The notes under the pieces: model-generated
Databases searched by the model: none
What the model was told of the DNA's origin: nothing
The model's input: the letters and a program-made list of their open reading frames with translations, nothing else
Assembly (NCBI RefSeq): GCF_029067145.1
Contig: NZ_JAIEFA010000054.1
Location: 1-43,176 of the forward strand
DNA from: Helicobacter sp.
Lineage (GTDB): Bacteria > Campylobacterota > Campylobacteria > Campylobacterales > Helicobacteraceae
Direction: 5' to 3'
Length of the DNA stretch: 43,176 nucleotides
Program-made: the position numbers and the translations under genes
Shown here: piece by piece, positions 35,533 to 43,153 of the stretch
How positions within the stretch are numbered: the first letter of the stretch is position 1
How the letters are laid out: the number at the start of each line of letters is the position of its first letter

Positions 35533-35877
35533 ATGCACGAATTTTCTGTCGTCTCTTCCCTGATAGAATCCTGCGAAGAAATCGCACAAAACAATCAAGC
35601 AAAGAAAATTCTCGTGATTCATTTAGACATCGGGGAGCGGAGCGGAGTCAATGTGGCTTTACTCAAAAGCGCGTTTGAAGAGTTTAAGTTAGGCAGTCTC
35701 TGCGAACAAGCCAAACTTCTTATTCAAGAATCCAAAGTAGAACTCACTTGCGATTCCTGTCATCAAAGCAATCCCGCAAGAGAATTAGACTACACGCATT
35801 GCCCTCATTGCGGAAGTGAGCAAGTAAAGATTACAAAAGGTAACGAAATGCTCCTTTTGCGTTTAGAAATGGAGTAA
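35533..35877 (+). CDS. hypA: Nickel chaperone HypA
   Basis: HypA delivers nickel during maturation of [NiFe]-hydrogenase and, in urease-positive Helicobacter, of urease. The N-terminal nickel site MHE (His2, Glu3) and the structural zinc site Cys73-x2-Cys76 / Cys90-x2-Cys93 are complete. It is 114 residues long, normal for the family. It stands alone: no hypB-F, hydrogenase or urease genes are near. The 223 bases after it hold a palindromic repeat element. Confidence 0.96.
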   Translation: MHEFSVVSSLIESCEEIAQNNQAKKILVIHLDIGERSGVNVALLKSAFEEFKLGSLCEQAKLLIQESKVELTCDSCHQSNPARELDYTHCPHCGSEQVKITKGNEMLLLRLEME

Positions 35878-35921
35878 ATGTGATTTCGCAATCTCGCCCT
35901 TGAATCTTTTTGATTGCTTAG

Positions 35922-36022
35922 ATTATAGATTCTTTGCCTCTCACTATGTTCGCTCCTCGCAAGGACGCGTTGGGGAATTATCCTTGCGAGATTCTACTTG
36001 TAGAATCGTAGCAATCTATAAT
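35922..36022. repeat. 101-bp palindromic MITE/REP-like element
   Basis: Terminal inverted repeats ATTATAGATT (35922-35931) and AATCTATAAT (36013-36022) enclose two nested palindromes. One is CTCGCAAGGA (35956-35965) with TCCTTGCGAG (35981-35990); the other is GATTCTAC-TT-GTAGAATC (35990-36007). There is no coding capacity. It fills the gap between the convergent hypA and feoB genes. The structure fits a non-autonomous mobile repeat or a REP-like bidirectional terminator. No second copy was noticed in the window. Confidence 0.7.
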
Positions 36023-36100
36023 GTTGGATTCCAAAAATAATGCAATGGAATCGTGATTGGCGATATATGAGATTTAAGAGTAAGAGAACAATTACCTGCC

Positions 36101-38224
36101 TTAAGTCAGAATCGCACTAGCAAGCATAGAACCAATCCAAGCGACGACATATGCACAAATAGTTGTCATAACAAACAAAAACACAATGTATTTAAACCCG
36201 CCCGCCTCTTTGCCAAAAACCACCGTCGCTGCAAGACAAGGATTATAAATCATCACAAAGAGAATAAATGCAACCGCCGTTTGCAATGGGATTGCCCCCT
36301 TAATCACTTGCATAAGATTTTCGCTCTCTTCATTTACTTCTCCACCTAGAGAATAAAGCACACCCATAGTAGAAATCACCACTTCTTTTGCCGCCAATCC
36401 ACTCAAAAGTGCCACGCTCATTCTCCAATCAAAATTAAGCGGAGCAAAAACAGGCTCAATCAGCTTACCTGTCATTCCCAAATAACTATTTTCAATCAAG
36501 GATTCTTCTAACTCAAAGGCAAACTTTTCTTTCTCTTTTTCATTTAACGCTTGTTCTATCTTGCTTTCATAAACTTCTTTTGTCTCTTCTTGAACAGGAT
36601 AAGAGCTTGCAAACCATATCAAAATAGAGGCTGCCAAAATAAAAGTTCCTGCCTTTTTAAGATACATTTTTGCTTTGGTATAAATTGCAAACCATACCAA
36701 TCTCCAATTTGGCATACGATATTTTGGCATTTCCATAACAAAAGGTTCATCTGGACCTTTAAAAGCAATCAAACGAAGAATCTTCGCCATTACCAATCCT
36801 AACAATGCGCCTAAAATATAGATTCCAAATAGCCAATTCCCTGCTTGTTGTGTTGGAAAAAATGCTCCAACAAAAAGCACATATACAGGCAATCTTGCGC
36901 CGCAACTCATAAAATTAATAATAAAAAGCGTCAATAATCTATCTTTGCGGCTTTTCAAAGTTCTTGTTGCCATAAAGGCAGGCACAGAACAACCAAATCC
37001 TGTTACAAGCGGGATAAAACTTTTGCCGTGCAAGCCAAATTTATGGAAAAATCCATCTAGCAAAAACGCAACGCGAGACATATAACCCGTTGTCTCTAGC
37101 AATGCGATTCCAAAGAATAAAATCACGATATTGGGCAAAAACAACACGACCGCTCCTACACCACCAACGATTCCATCTGCAAGCAATGAAGCGAGACTTT
37201 CGCTTTCAATATTGTCTTTGATTAATTCTCCAAGCCAACCAAAAAAGCTCTCAATTAAATCCATCGGCAACGCACCAAGCGTAAAGGTAAGCTGAAACAA
37301 TGCCCACATAAAAAACAAAAAAATCGGAATCCCAGCATATTTGTTAATCAAAATTTTATCAATGCTATGCGTATAACCTTGCTTTTCTTTACCCTCATAA
37401 TGCACGGTTTCCGTTATCAAGCCCTGCACGAATGCATTTAAATCTTCTAAGAAAATTTCTTTATTGGAGGGTGTATCATAAATTGTATATAAATTATTTA
37501 AAGAATCTTGCAGTTTTTTAGATAATTCCATCCAAATAGGTTTTTCATGTAGAATCTGAAAGGTTTTTTCCTCTTGCTTTAGCAACAAAATCGCAATTTG
37601 ACGCGCACTTAAGCCAAGCGATTCCATGCTCGCATCTTTTTTGCTTTTGATAAATTCCTCCAAATGCAAAATTTCTGTCTCAATCGCATTGCTATAAATG
37701 CGTTTATTTGCATTTTGTCCCTTTTCGTAAGTCGCCACTATCACATCTAAGAGAGATTCTAAATTTTCTTTTGTATGTGCGGAAACTTGCACACTTGGAA
37801 TCCCAAGCAATTCACTTAAGGATTCCGTCTCAATTTTTATTCCCTCCTTGCGCGCCTCATCACTCATATTGAGGACCAAAACCATCTTTTTTTGCATTTC
37901 AAGCAACTGCGCACTCAAGAGCAAATTGCGCTCTAAATTTGTAGAATCTGCCACATTCACAATCAAATCATAATCATTAGATTCTACAAAATGTTTTGTG
38001 ATTTTTTCTTCTTCTGAATAACCATAAAGTGAATAAGTACCGGGTAAATCTACAATTTGTAACACATATCCTTTGTGCCAAGTGCTTGCTTCGGCTTTTT
38101 CAACCGTAACACCCGGAAAATTTCCTACTTTCATCGTGGAATGGCAAAGCGCATTAATTAACAAACTTTTGCCAACATTGGGTTGCCCCACAAGGGCGAT
38201 TTTGATTCGTTTTGTTTCGCCCAT
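36101..38224 (-). CDS. feoB: Ferrous iron transporter FeoB
   Basis: FeoB imports Fe(II) across the inner membrane. The N-terminal G domain has G1 GQPNVGKS (13-20), G2 Thr40 (FPGVT), G3 DLPG (59-62) and G4 NMSD (119-122), followed by a helical GDI-like spacer to about 270. The C-terminal half is a polytopic membrane domain with two Gate motifs (SCGARLPVYV and the late repeat). 707 residues is a little short but complete. It follows feoA by 2 bases behind a candidate Fur-controlled promoter. No feoC is present. Confidence 0.96.
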   Translation of the reverse strand: MGETKRIKIALVGQPNVGKSLLINALCHSTMKVGNFPGVTVEKAEASTWHKGYVLQIVDLPGTYSLYGYSEEEKITKHFVESNDYDLIVNVADSTNLERNLLLSAQLLEMQKKMVLVLNMSDEARKEGIKIETESLSELLGIPSVQVSAHTKENLESLLDVIVATYEKGQNANKRIYSNAIETEILHLEEFIKSKKDASMESLGLSARQIAILLLKQEEKTFQILHEKPIWMELSKKLQDSLNNLYTIYDTPSNKEIFLEDLNAFVQGLITETVHYEGKEKQGYTHSIDKILINKYAGIPIFLFFMWALFQLTFTLGALPMDLIESFFGWLGELIKDNIESESLASLLADGIVGGVGAVVLFLPNIVILFFGIALLETTGYMSRVAFLLDGFFHKFGLHGKSFIPLVTGFGCSVPAFMATRTLKSRKDRLLTLFIINFMSCGARLPVYVLFVGAFFPTQQAGNWLFGIYILGALLGLVMAKILRLIAFKGPDEPFVMEMPKYRMPNWRLVWFAIYTKAKMYLKKAGTFILAASILIWFASSYPVQEETKEVYESKIEQALNEKEKEKFAFELEESLIENSYLGMTGKLIEPVFAPLNFDWRMSVALLSGLAAKEVVISTMGVLYSLGGEVNEESENLMQVIKGAIPLQTAVAFILFVMIYNPCLAATVVFGKEAGGFKYIVFLFVMTTICAYVVAWIGSMLASAILT

Positions 38225-38226
38225 TT

Positions 38227-38457
38227 CTATCCCTGCACCCTTTCTACTTGAATCGCATTTGCTTCCTCTGCACGCAAAACAATGCAGTTTCTATCTAGTT
38301 CAACCAAAATCGTAGAACCTCCAAGAGAAGTTTCAAGTTTCTTAATGCGTTTTGCCTTAGAGATTCCAAAGCTAAAGAATCTGTCTCTTAATTGTTCATC
38401 TACACCCAAATGCGTAATCACTCCGCATTCTCCGTCTTTTAGCGCGTTGATTGTCAT
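38227..38457 (-). CDS. feoA: Ferrous iron transport protein FeoA
   Basis: FeoA is a small (76-residue) SH3-like cytoplasmic protein that acts with FeoB in Fe(II) uptake. The family pattern is visible: GECGVITHLG near the start, DRFFSFGISKAKRIKKLE in the middle and a beta strand ILVELDRNCIVLRAEEA. GGAGG precedes the ATG by 8 bases. It is the first gene of the feoAB operon. H. pylori has only feoB annotated at its locus, so a separate feoA is a mark of the non-pylori group. Confidence 0.93.
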   Translation of the reverse strand: MTINALKDGECGVITHLGVDEQLRDRFFSFGISKAKRIKKLETSLGGSTILVELDRNCIVLRAEEANAIQVERVQG

Positions 38458-38494
38458 TCCAATTCCTCCACCCTATTGTCAAATTATCTGAAAC

Positions 38495-38500
38495 ATTGTA
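38495..38500 (-). promoter_or_regulatory. Candidate -10 of the feoAB promoter
   Basis: TACAAT on the minus strand, 38 bases before feoA. The Fur-like site at 38526-38544 would cover its -35 region. Confidence 0.45.
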
Positions 38501-38525
38501 GCTTTTAGAAAGTTAAAACAATATT

Positions 38526-38544
38526 AAAATTGATTATCATTTTA
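38526..38544 (-). promoter_or_regulatory. Candidate Fur box upstream of feoAB
   Basis: The minus-strand 19-mer TAAAATGATAATCAATTTT matches the classical Fur consensus at 14 of 19 positions, including an unbroken ATGATAATCA-type core. It overlaps the predicted -35 region of the feoA promoter, the right place for iron-dependent repression. Confidence 0.55.
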
Positions 38545-38610
38545 TAAAATTAAGAGTTTTATGCAATTACAAATATAAAAAAGTAGAAAAGTGGAATTGA
38601 TTTTAAGATT

Positions 38611-39162
38611 TTAATTTTCTTCTGCCCATTTTAAAATTGTATCTTTTTGAGAGATGAAATTGTCAAAATGATGTGAGCCTCCCTCTTGAATAATCAGTTT
38701 AGAATCCTTAAATTTCTGTGCCGCAATTCTATAATCAAGCACTTGGTCGCCCTTTTGCAAAAGCACACAATATAGCTCTGGAGCAATAGAATCCACAAAA
38801 TATTGCTTCAAACTTTCCACCAAATTCAAACTCCAAAAAAAGGAAGTATTCTGATAAGGAACATTAACACGCCCAATCGCTGGTAATAAAGTCTTGTAGG
38901 CATCTATTACGGGATTAATCAAAACAGCTTTAAGATGATATTTCTGTGCCAAAAATGTTGCATAATAACCTCCAAGCGAACTTCCAATCAAGCAAATTTT
39001 GTGTGTCTTGGAATATTCTGCAATCAAAGATTCTGCAAGCGCAATCGCCAAAGTTGGCACATAGGAGAGATTAGGCGTGAGTGCATCGGGTGCAAAAGTG
39101 ATGATTTGTTTCCCTTTGTAACATAATCCAACACTACGAAACCCATGTAAATACAACAACAC
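38611..39162 (-). CDS. YqiA-like alpha/beta-hydrolase esterase
   Basis: A 183-residue small esterase with the oxyanion strand LLYLHGFRS (2-10), the nucleophile elbow GSSLGGYYA and a catalytic His in EGGSHHFDNF near the C-terminus; an Asp in LQKGDQVLDY fits the acid position. This is the YqiA/UPF0227 pattern; the physiological substrate is unknown. It starts at a GTG (39162) 18 bases after the tpx stop, so it probably shares the tsaD-tpx transcript. Confidence 0.82.
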   Translation of the reverse strand: MLLYLHGFRSVGLCYKGKQIITFAPDALTPNLSYVPTLAIALAESLIAEYSKTHKICLIGSSLGGYYATFLAQKYHLKAVLINPVIDAYKTLLPAIGRVNVPYQNTSFFWSLNLVESLKQYFVDSIAPELYCVLLQKGDQVLDYRIAAQKFKDSKLIIQEGGSHHFDNFISQKDTILKWAEEN

Positions 39163-39180
39163 GACTAAATTCCCAAAAAA

Positions 39181-39675
39181 TTATTTTACAGCTTTTAGTG
39201 CGGCTTCGTAATCTGGCTCACTTGTAATTTCGCCTACAATTTCTTTATGCACGATTTGTCCCTCAGGATTGACAACAAATACTGCGCGTGTTAGCAAACC
39301 TTCTAATGGAGAACCTGCTAGAATCACGCCATAAGAATCTCCGAAATCTTTATTTCTAAAATCACTCAATGCAGTTACATTTTCAATTCCTTCAGTAGAA
39401 CAAAATCTACCTTGAGCAAAAGGAAGGTCAAGAGAAACAACAAAAACTTGTGTATTAGGAATATTTGCTGCTTTTTCATTAAACTTTCTTGTTTGTGTTG
39501 CACAAACCCCTGTGTCCAAAGAAGGCACAACATTGATAATTTGGTATTTGCCACTTGCTCCACCTACACTTTTAACACTTAAATCTCCTGCTACCAAATC
39601 AACCTTTGGTGCTTTATCTCCAACTTGAACTGCTTTACCCGCGAGTGTTACTGCGTTACCTTTAAAAGTTACCAT
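39181..39675 (-). CDS. tpx: Thiol peroxidase Tpx
   Basis: Tpx is an atypical 2-Cys peroxiredoxin that reduces hydrogen and alkyl peroxides with thioredoxin. The peroxidatic Cys58 (SLDTGVCATQ) and the resolving Cys92 (GRFCSTEG) are in the expected Tpx positions. 164 residues is standard. The leader between tsaD and tpx is 61 bases and ends in AAGGAAA, so a second internal promoter is possible. Confidence 0.96.
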   Translation of the reverse strand: MVTFKGNAVTLAGKAVQVGDKAPKVDLVAGDLSVKSVGGASGKYQIINVVPSLDTGVCATQTRKFNEKAANIPNTQVFVVSLDLPFAQGRFCSTEGIENVTALSDFRNKDFGDSYGVILAGSPLEGLLTRAVFVVNPEGQIVHKEIVGEITSEPDYEAALKAVK

Positions 39676-39736
39676 TTTATTTCCTTAAAAAAATTAATTG
39701 AGTTTTTATTATTAAATAACGAAACTAAATTTTAGA

Positions 39737-40762
39737 TTAAAATGCTTCAATTCTTGGGCGAGTTTGTAGAGAAGAAATGGCATCAAACTCCCCAAGTAAA
39801 TAAGATTCTATTGCCACGCGTCCAATCATTGCGGCATTATCCGAACAAAATTCCAAAGGGGAAAGCAATAATGTAACACCATAATCCCTGCACATCTTTT
39901 CTATTTGCTCCCTTAAAGCAAGATTAGCACTTGCTCCGCCCACGATTCCAAAATACTTCCACTGATGAGAATTTGCACGATTTTGTTCAAAAAATATTTT
40001 ACATTTTTGCACCAAATGTGTAATGGCGGATTTTTGGAAGCTAGCACAAAGGTTTGCTTTAAATTCCTCGCTCAAAATTTCTTTGGATTCTTTTTCTCTT
40101 TCAATCTGCACTCTTACCGCATTTTTTAATCCTGAAAAACTAAAGGCATACTGCTTCTTGCTACGCAATGGAATCGGAAAATCATAAATACCGCTCTTTC
40201 CTTGCTTGGCATAAGATTCCACGATTGGACCGCCGGGATAACCAAGTGAGAGCATTTTTGCTACCTTATCAAAACTTTCACCAAAGCTATCGTCTAAGCT
40301 TTGTGCGCAAATGTTAATATCGTGGAATCCCTTTGCTTCAAGTAATAGTGTATGTCCACCCGAAACAAGCAAAGCTCCTAGAGGAAAAATCGCTTCAGAT
40401 TCTAAGAACAAAGAATACAAATGCCCTTTTAAATGATTTACGCCAATGAGTGGGATATTTAATGAAAAAGCCAAAGTTTTCGCCATTATTAAACCTTCCA
40501 TTAAGGTTACATTCAAACCCGGCTCTGTGGTAACGGCAATGGCTTTCACTTCCTTGAAATAAGGTTTGACTTTTTCTAAAATGAGAGGTAAGGATTCTGC
40601 GTGCAGACGACTTGCAAGCTCCGGCACAACGCCGCCAAAAGTAGAATGCTGTTTTTCTTGAGAGATTTTTTGATGAAAGATTAAAAGTTTAGAATCAATT
40701 TGAGTGAGTGCGATAGAACTATCATCGCAACTGCTTTCAATACTTAAGATAAGCCCACTCAA
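39737..40762 (-). CDS. tsaD: tRNA N6-threonylcarbamoyladenosine transferase TsaD
   Basis: TsaD transfers the threonylcarbamoyl group to A37 of ANN-decoding tRNAs, with TsaB and TsaE. The metal-binding His110-x3-His114 (NHLKGH), the ASKH-fold ATP loops (SGGHTLLLEA) and the late FCSDNAAMIG motif are intact across 341 residues. It lies 14 bases after the uncharacterised protein gene and before tpx. Confidence 0.96.
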   Translation of the reverse strand: MSGLILSIESSCDDSSIALTQIDSKLLIFHQKISQEKQHSTFGGVVPELASRLHAESLPLILEKVKPYFKEVKAIAVTTEPGLNVTLMEGLIMAKTLAFSLNIPLIGVNHLKGHLYSLFLESEAIFPLGALLVSGGHTLLLEAKGFHDINICAQSLDDSFGESFDKVAKMLSLGYPGGPIVESYAKQGKSGIYDFPIPLRSKKQYAFSFSGLKNAVRVQIEREKESKEILSEEFKANLCASFQKSAITHLVQKCKIFFEQNRANSHQWKYFGIVGGASANLALREQIEKMCRDYGVTLLLSPLEFCSDNAAMIGRVAIESYLLGEFDAISSLQTRPRIEAF

Positions 40763-40776
40763 ACGATTCTCTTAGC

Positions 40777-41406
40777 CTATGCGTTTTGGTCTAATACATT
40801 TACACCCAAACTTGCTAATTTTTTATCTACTTTTTCCAAAGCTTTTTCCAAAGTTTCTTTACTAATATCGGGTAAATTACCGCCCCAAGCTTTTTCTGCT
40901 TGATTATAACCTCTGATAATTCCCTCTCTACCAGCTTTTAATTTTTCAACATCATCTCCTGCACCAGCTAAAACAAAATCTGCGATTCTATCTGATGTTT
41001 TTGCAACACCAAAGAATCCGTCTTCTGCAATCAGTGCTTTTGCTTCATCTTGTGTAAGCTCTTGGATTGGCTTACCATCATAACCAATAGAGCCTAAATC
41101 CAAACCTTTTAAAATACCGCTTAGTTTAAAAGGGTCGTTCATTGCACTTGTATTTGAACCAAAGAGCCCATTTTGAGAAGAGAAATTTGTCTCACTTGAA
41201 ATTGTAACATTCATTTGAAACTGCATAATATAGCCGGTTACCAAAGACTTCGCATCAATATTTGAAGCTGCTTCTTGGATTTTTTTGTTTCTATCTTCCG
41301 CAGAAGTCTCATCTTTTTTCAGCGGATTAGAACTCATTGCATTTTGCAAATCGTTTGCATACTCAAAACTACTTTTTGTAGAATTACTAGAAATATTCAT
41401 TGCCAT
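40777..41406 (-). CDS. Uncharacterised conserved protein, possibly motility-co-regulated
   Basis: A 209-residue soluble protein with no signal peptide and no cysteine. The first 60 residues are Ser/Asn/Lys-rich and probably disordered. Then come VTGYIMQFQMNVTISSETNF, a central acidic ELTQDEAKALIAEDGFFGVA segment with TSDRIADFVLAGAGDD, and a C-terminal amphipathic helix. Similar proteins in Campylobacterota are sometimes labelled hydrogenase-4 component G, which nothing here supports. The unstructured, signal-less N-terminus resembles flagellar or type III export substrates. AAGGAGG precedes the ATG by 5 bases, a strong site, and a CGATAT box lies upstream. Confidence 0.7.
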   Translation of the reverse strand: MAMNISSNSTKSSFEYANDLQNAMSSNPLKKDETSAEDRNKKIQEAASNIDAKSLVTGYIMQFQMNVTISSETNFSSQNGLFGSNTSAMNDPFKLSGILKGLDLGSIGYDGKPIQELTQDEAKALIAEDGFFGVAKTSDRIADFVLAGAGDDVEKLKAGREGIIRGYNQAEKAWGGNLPDISKETLEKALEKVDKKLASLGVNVLDQNA

Positions 41407-41437
41407 ATTGTCCTCCTTGACAAAAATTTATGTAATA

Positions 41438-41443
41438 ATATCG
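41438..41443 (-). promoter_or_regulatory. Possible sigma-28-type -10 (CGATAT)
   Basis: CGATAT on the minus strand, 32 bases before the start at 41406. It matches the CGATWT core reported for Campylobacter sigma-28 promoters. The upstream TTTTTAAAA is closer than the usual spacing, so this is weak. Confidence 0.3.
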
Positions 41444-41470
41444 TCAATTTTTTTAAAAAGAGTATAGAAA

Positions 41471-42526
41471 ATGAAAAAATTTTTTGCAGAATGGGAAAAA
41501 CAAGACGGAATCTTACTCTCTTTTCCACACGAAAATTCAGATTGGAAGCCTTATTTAGAGGAAGTGCGCAATACATACTGCGAAATTATTTACCCAATTT
41601 TACAGGTAGAATCCTGTGTGCTTGTGTGTGAAAACAAAACATCTACCAAAGATTACATAAACAATTATTTTGCCAAAAAAGGCTGGAATCCAAAACTTCT
41701 TTCTCGTCTATATTGCATAGAGATTCATAGCAACGACACTTGGGCGCGCGATTTTGGAGGTATTACAATTGCAAAAAATAACCAAAATATTGTGCTTGAT
41801 TTTGGGTTTAATGGTTGGGGATTGAAGTTTGCTTCCAATTTTGACAACAAAATCACTCGCGAACTTGCTAAACTTGGAATCTTAAAAAACATTAAAACAG
41901 AAAATTTGATTTTAGAGGGCGGGAGCATAGAAAGCAACGGGGCTGGCATTTTACTCACAAATACACAATGCTTACTAGAGGGCAATCGCAATCCAACCTA
42001 TACACAAAAACAACTTGAAAAAAAACTCAAAAAAACTCTAGGGATTCAACAGATTCTATGGCTAAATTCTGGTTATTTACGCGGCGATGATACCGATAGC
42101 CATATTGATACTCTTGCGCGTTTTGTAGATAAAAAAACGATTGTTTATGTAGGTTGCACAGACAAAAACGACGAACATTATTCTGCACTCCTTGCAATGA
42201 AAAAGGAGTTAGAAAAATTGCGTGACCTAAAAGGCAAGCCTTTCAAACTCGTTGAATTGCCTTTTGTTGGCGCAAAGTATTTTGATAATGAGCGACTTCC
42301 CGCGACTTATGCGAATTTTTTATTCTTAAATGGAACGATTCTGCTTCCCACCTATCAAGATTCCAACGATAATCTCGCAAGAGAGATTCTACAAAAAGCC
42401 TGCCCAAAACACAAAATTGTCCCTATTGATTGCTCTGTTTTAATCCGACAACACGGAAGTTTGCATTGTATTAGTATGCAATTTCCCAAAAACACATTAG
42501 ATTTCAAAGCCCTAAAAAATCTTTAA
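41471..42526 (+). CDS. Agmatine deiminase (agmatine iminohydrolase)
   Basis: The 351-residue pentein-fold enzyme hydrolyses agmatine to N-carbamoylputrescine and ammonia, toward putrescine. Conserved elements: WARDFGGI, FNGWGLKF, LEGGSIESNG, RGDDTDSHIDTLARF and the catalytic C-terminal HGSLHCIS with Cys333. The bacterial agmatine deiminase pattern fits better than peptidyl-arginine deiminase, the label often given to homologues (HP0049, Cj0949c). No N-carbamoylputrescine amidase is in the window. It diverges from the uncharacterised gene across 64 bases. Confidence 0.88.
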   Translation: MKKFFAEWEKQDGILLSFPHENSDWKPYLEEVRNTYCEIIYPILQVESCVLVCENKTSTKDYINNYFAKKGWNPKLLSRLYCIEIHSNDTWARDFGGITIAKNNQNIVLDFGFNGWGLKFASNFDNKITRELAKLGILKNIKTENLILEGGSIESNGAGILLTNTQCLLEGNRNPTYTQKQLEKKLKKTLGIQQILWLNSGYLRGDDTDSHIDTLARFVDKKTIVYVGCTDKNDEHYSALLAMKKELEKLRDLKGKPFKLVELPFVGAKYFDNERLPATYANFLFLNGTILLPTYQDSNDNLAREILQKACPKHKIVPIDCSVLIRQHGSLHCISMQFPKNTLDFKALKNL

Positions 42527-42556
42527 ATCATAAAGTTATATTTAAGAATATTTCAG

Positions 42557-42562
42557 TAGAAT
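42557..42562 (+). promoter_or_regulatory. Candidate -10 for tRNA-Leu
   Basis: TAGAAT, 22 bases before the mature 5' end of the tRNA and after the agmatine deiminase stop. Confidence 0.35.
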
Positions 42563-42584
42563 TGCGCTTTACTTTTGAAGTTAA

Positions 42585-42669
42585 GCGGAAATGGCGAAAC
42601 TGGCAGACGCACTAGACTTAGGATCTAGCGCCGCAAGGCATGGAGGTTCAAGTCCTCTTTTCCGCACCA
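42585..42669 (+). tRNA. tRNA-Leu, anticodon UAG
   Basis: An 85-base class II tRNA. The acceptor stem GCGGAAA pairs with TTTCCGC, followed by discriminator A and an encoded CCA (42667-42669). The anticodon stem CTAGA/TCTAG encloses the loop CTTAGGA, with anticodon TAG at 42619-42621. A variable arm (CGCCGCAAGGC region) and the T-arm with GGTTCAAGTCC complete the cloverleaf. It reads CUN leucine codons. Confidence 0.97.
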
Positions 42670-42719
42670 CTCTACATTGAATTTTTCCCAAAAGACTATT
42701 AAAATCGCTAATTTTTTGC

Positions 42720-42725
42720 TATCAT
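42720..42725 (+). promoter_or_regulatory. Candidate -10 for the poly-G gene
   Basis: TATCAT preceded by TTGC, about 33 bases before the ATG at 42758. Confidence 0.3.
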
Positions 42726-42757
42726 TTTCGCTTCACTTTATTTGTATAGGAAACAAA

Positions 42758-43153
42758 ATGGAATCACAAAATTTCGCAGAACCAAAAGAGCTATTAGAAT
42801 CCCTCACTGCTCAAGTTAAAACAAACAATTTACTTCAAAACCAAATTCTAATGTCTCAAATCATCACAAATACAAAAATCAATAAAAAAGACAAGCAAAT
42901 CTTGCTGCTTCTCTTGCAAGATAGAGACAGAAACTACCTCCGATTAAACCACAACCCACAAGTTTATGCGACAATCAAAGAATACTTAGAGATTCTACGT
43001 CCTCTTAAAATCCAACGCAATGCACTCGTTAGAATCGGTGGAGAAAATGACGGAGGATATGTAATGTGTCGCCCTCTTCTAAAAATTGGGGGGGGGGGGG
43101 CAAAATGCCCCCTATTTGAAAAAACCAAAAAAAATTACAAAAGGTGTTGGTGA
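42758..43153 (+). CDS. Phase-variable gene, FkbM-methyltransferase-like N-terminus, read here as OFF
   Basis: From ATG 42758 (AGGAAAC upstream) the product begins MESQNFAEPKELL. It has a helical, Gln/Asn/Leu-rich N-terminus and then LVRIGGENDGGYVM, the entry to the fold in FkbM-type and related methyltransferases that modify surface sugars in Campylobacter and Helicobacter. A run of 13 G follows at 43088-43100. In the present phase the frame ends after a short unrelated tail at TGA 43151-43153. With one G fewer (12; or 9 or 15) the frame stays open, through ITKGVGDWNLYTKP, to the window end. The longer start at 42677 overlaps the predicted promoter and lacks a ribosome site. Exact enzyme identity is uncertain because the catalytic part is off the window. 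Confidence 0.7.
   Translation: MESQNFAEPKELLESLTAQVKTNNLLQNQILMSQIITNTKINKKDKQILLLLLQDRDRNYLRLNHNPQVYATIKEYLEILRPLKIQRNALVRIGGENDGGYVMCRPLLKIGGGGAKCPLFEKTKKNYKRCW
43088..43100 (+). repeat. Poly-G tract (13 G), phase-variation switch
   Basis: Thirteen consecutive G within the coding sequence that starts at 42758. Homopolymer G tracts of 8-14 in surface-structure genes slip during replication in Helicobacter and Campylobacter and turn genes on and off. No other G or C run longer than 6 was noticed in the window. Confidence 0.9.

Noticed and set aside
35878..36100. Possible small RNA or small gene in the hypA-feoB gap
   Set aside because: No open frame or promoter is evident; the palindromic repeat explains most of the gap.
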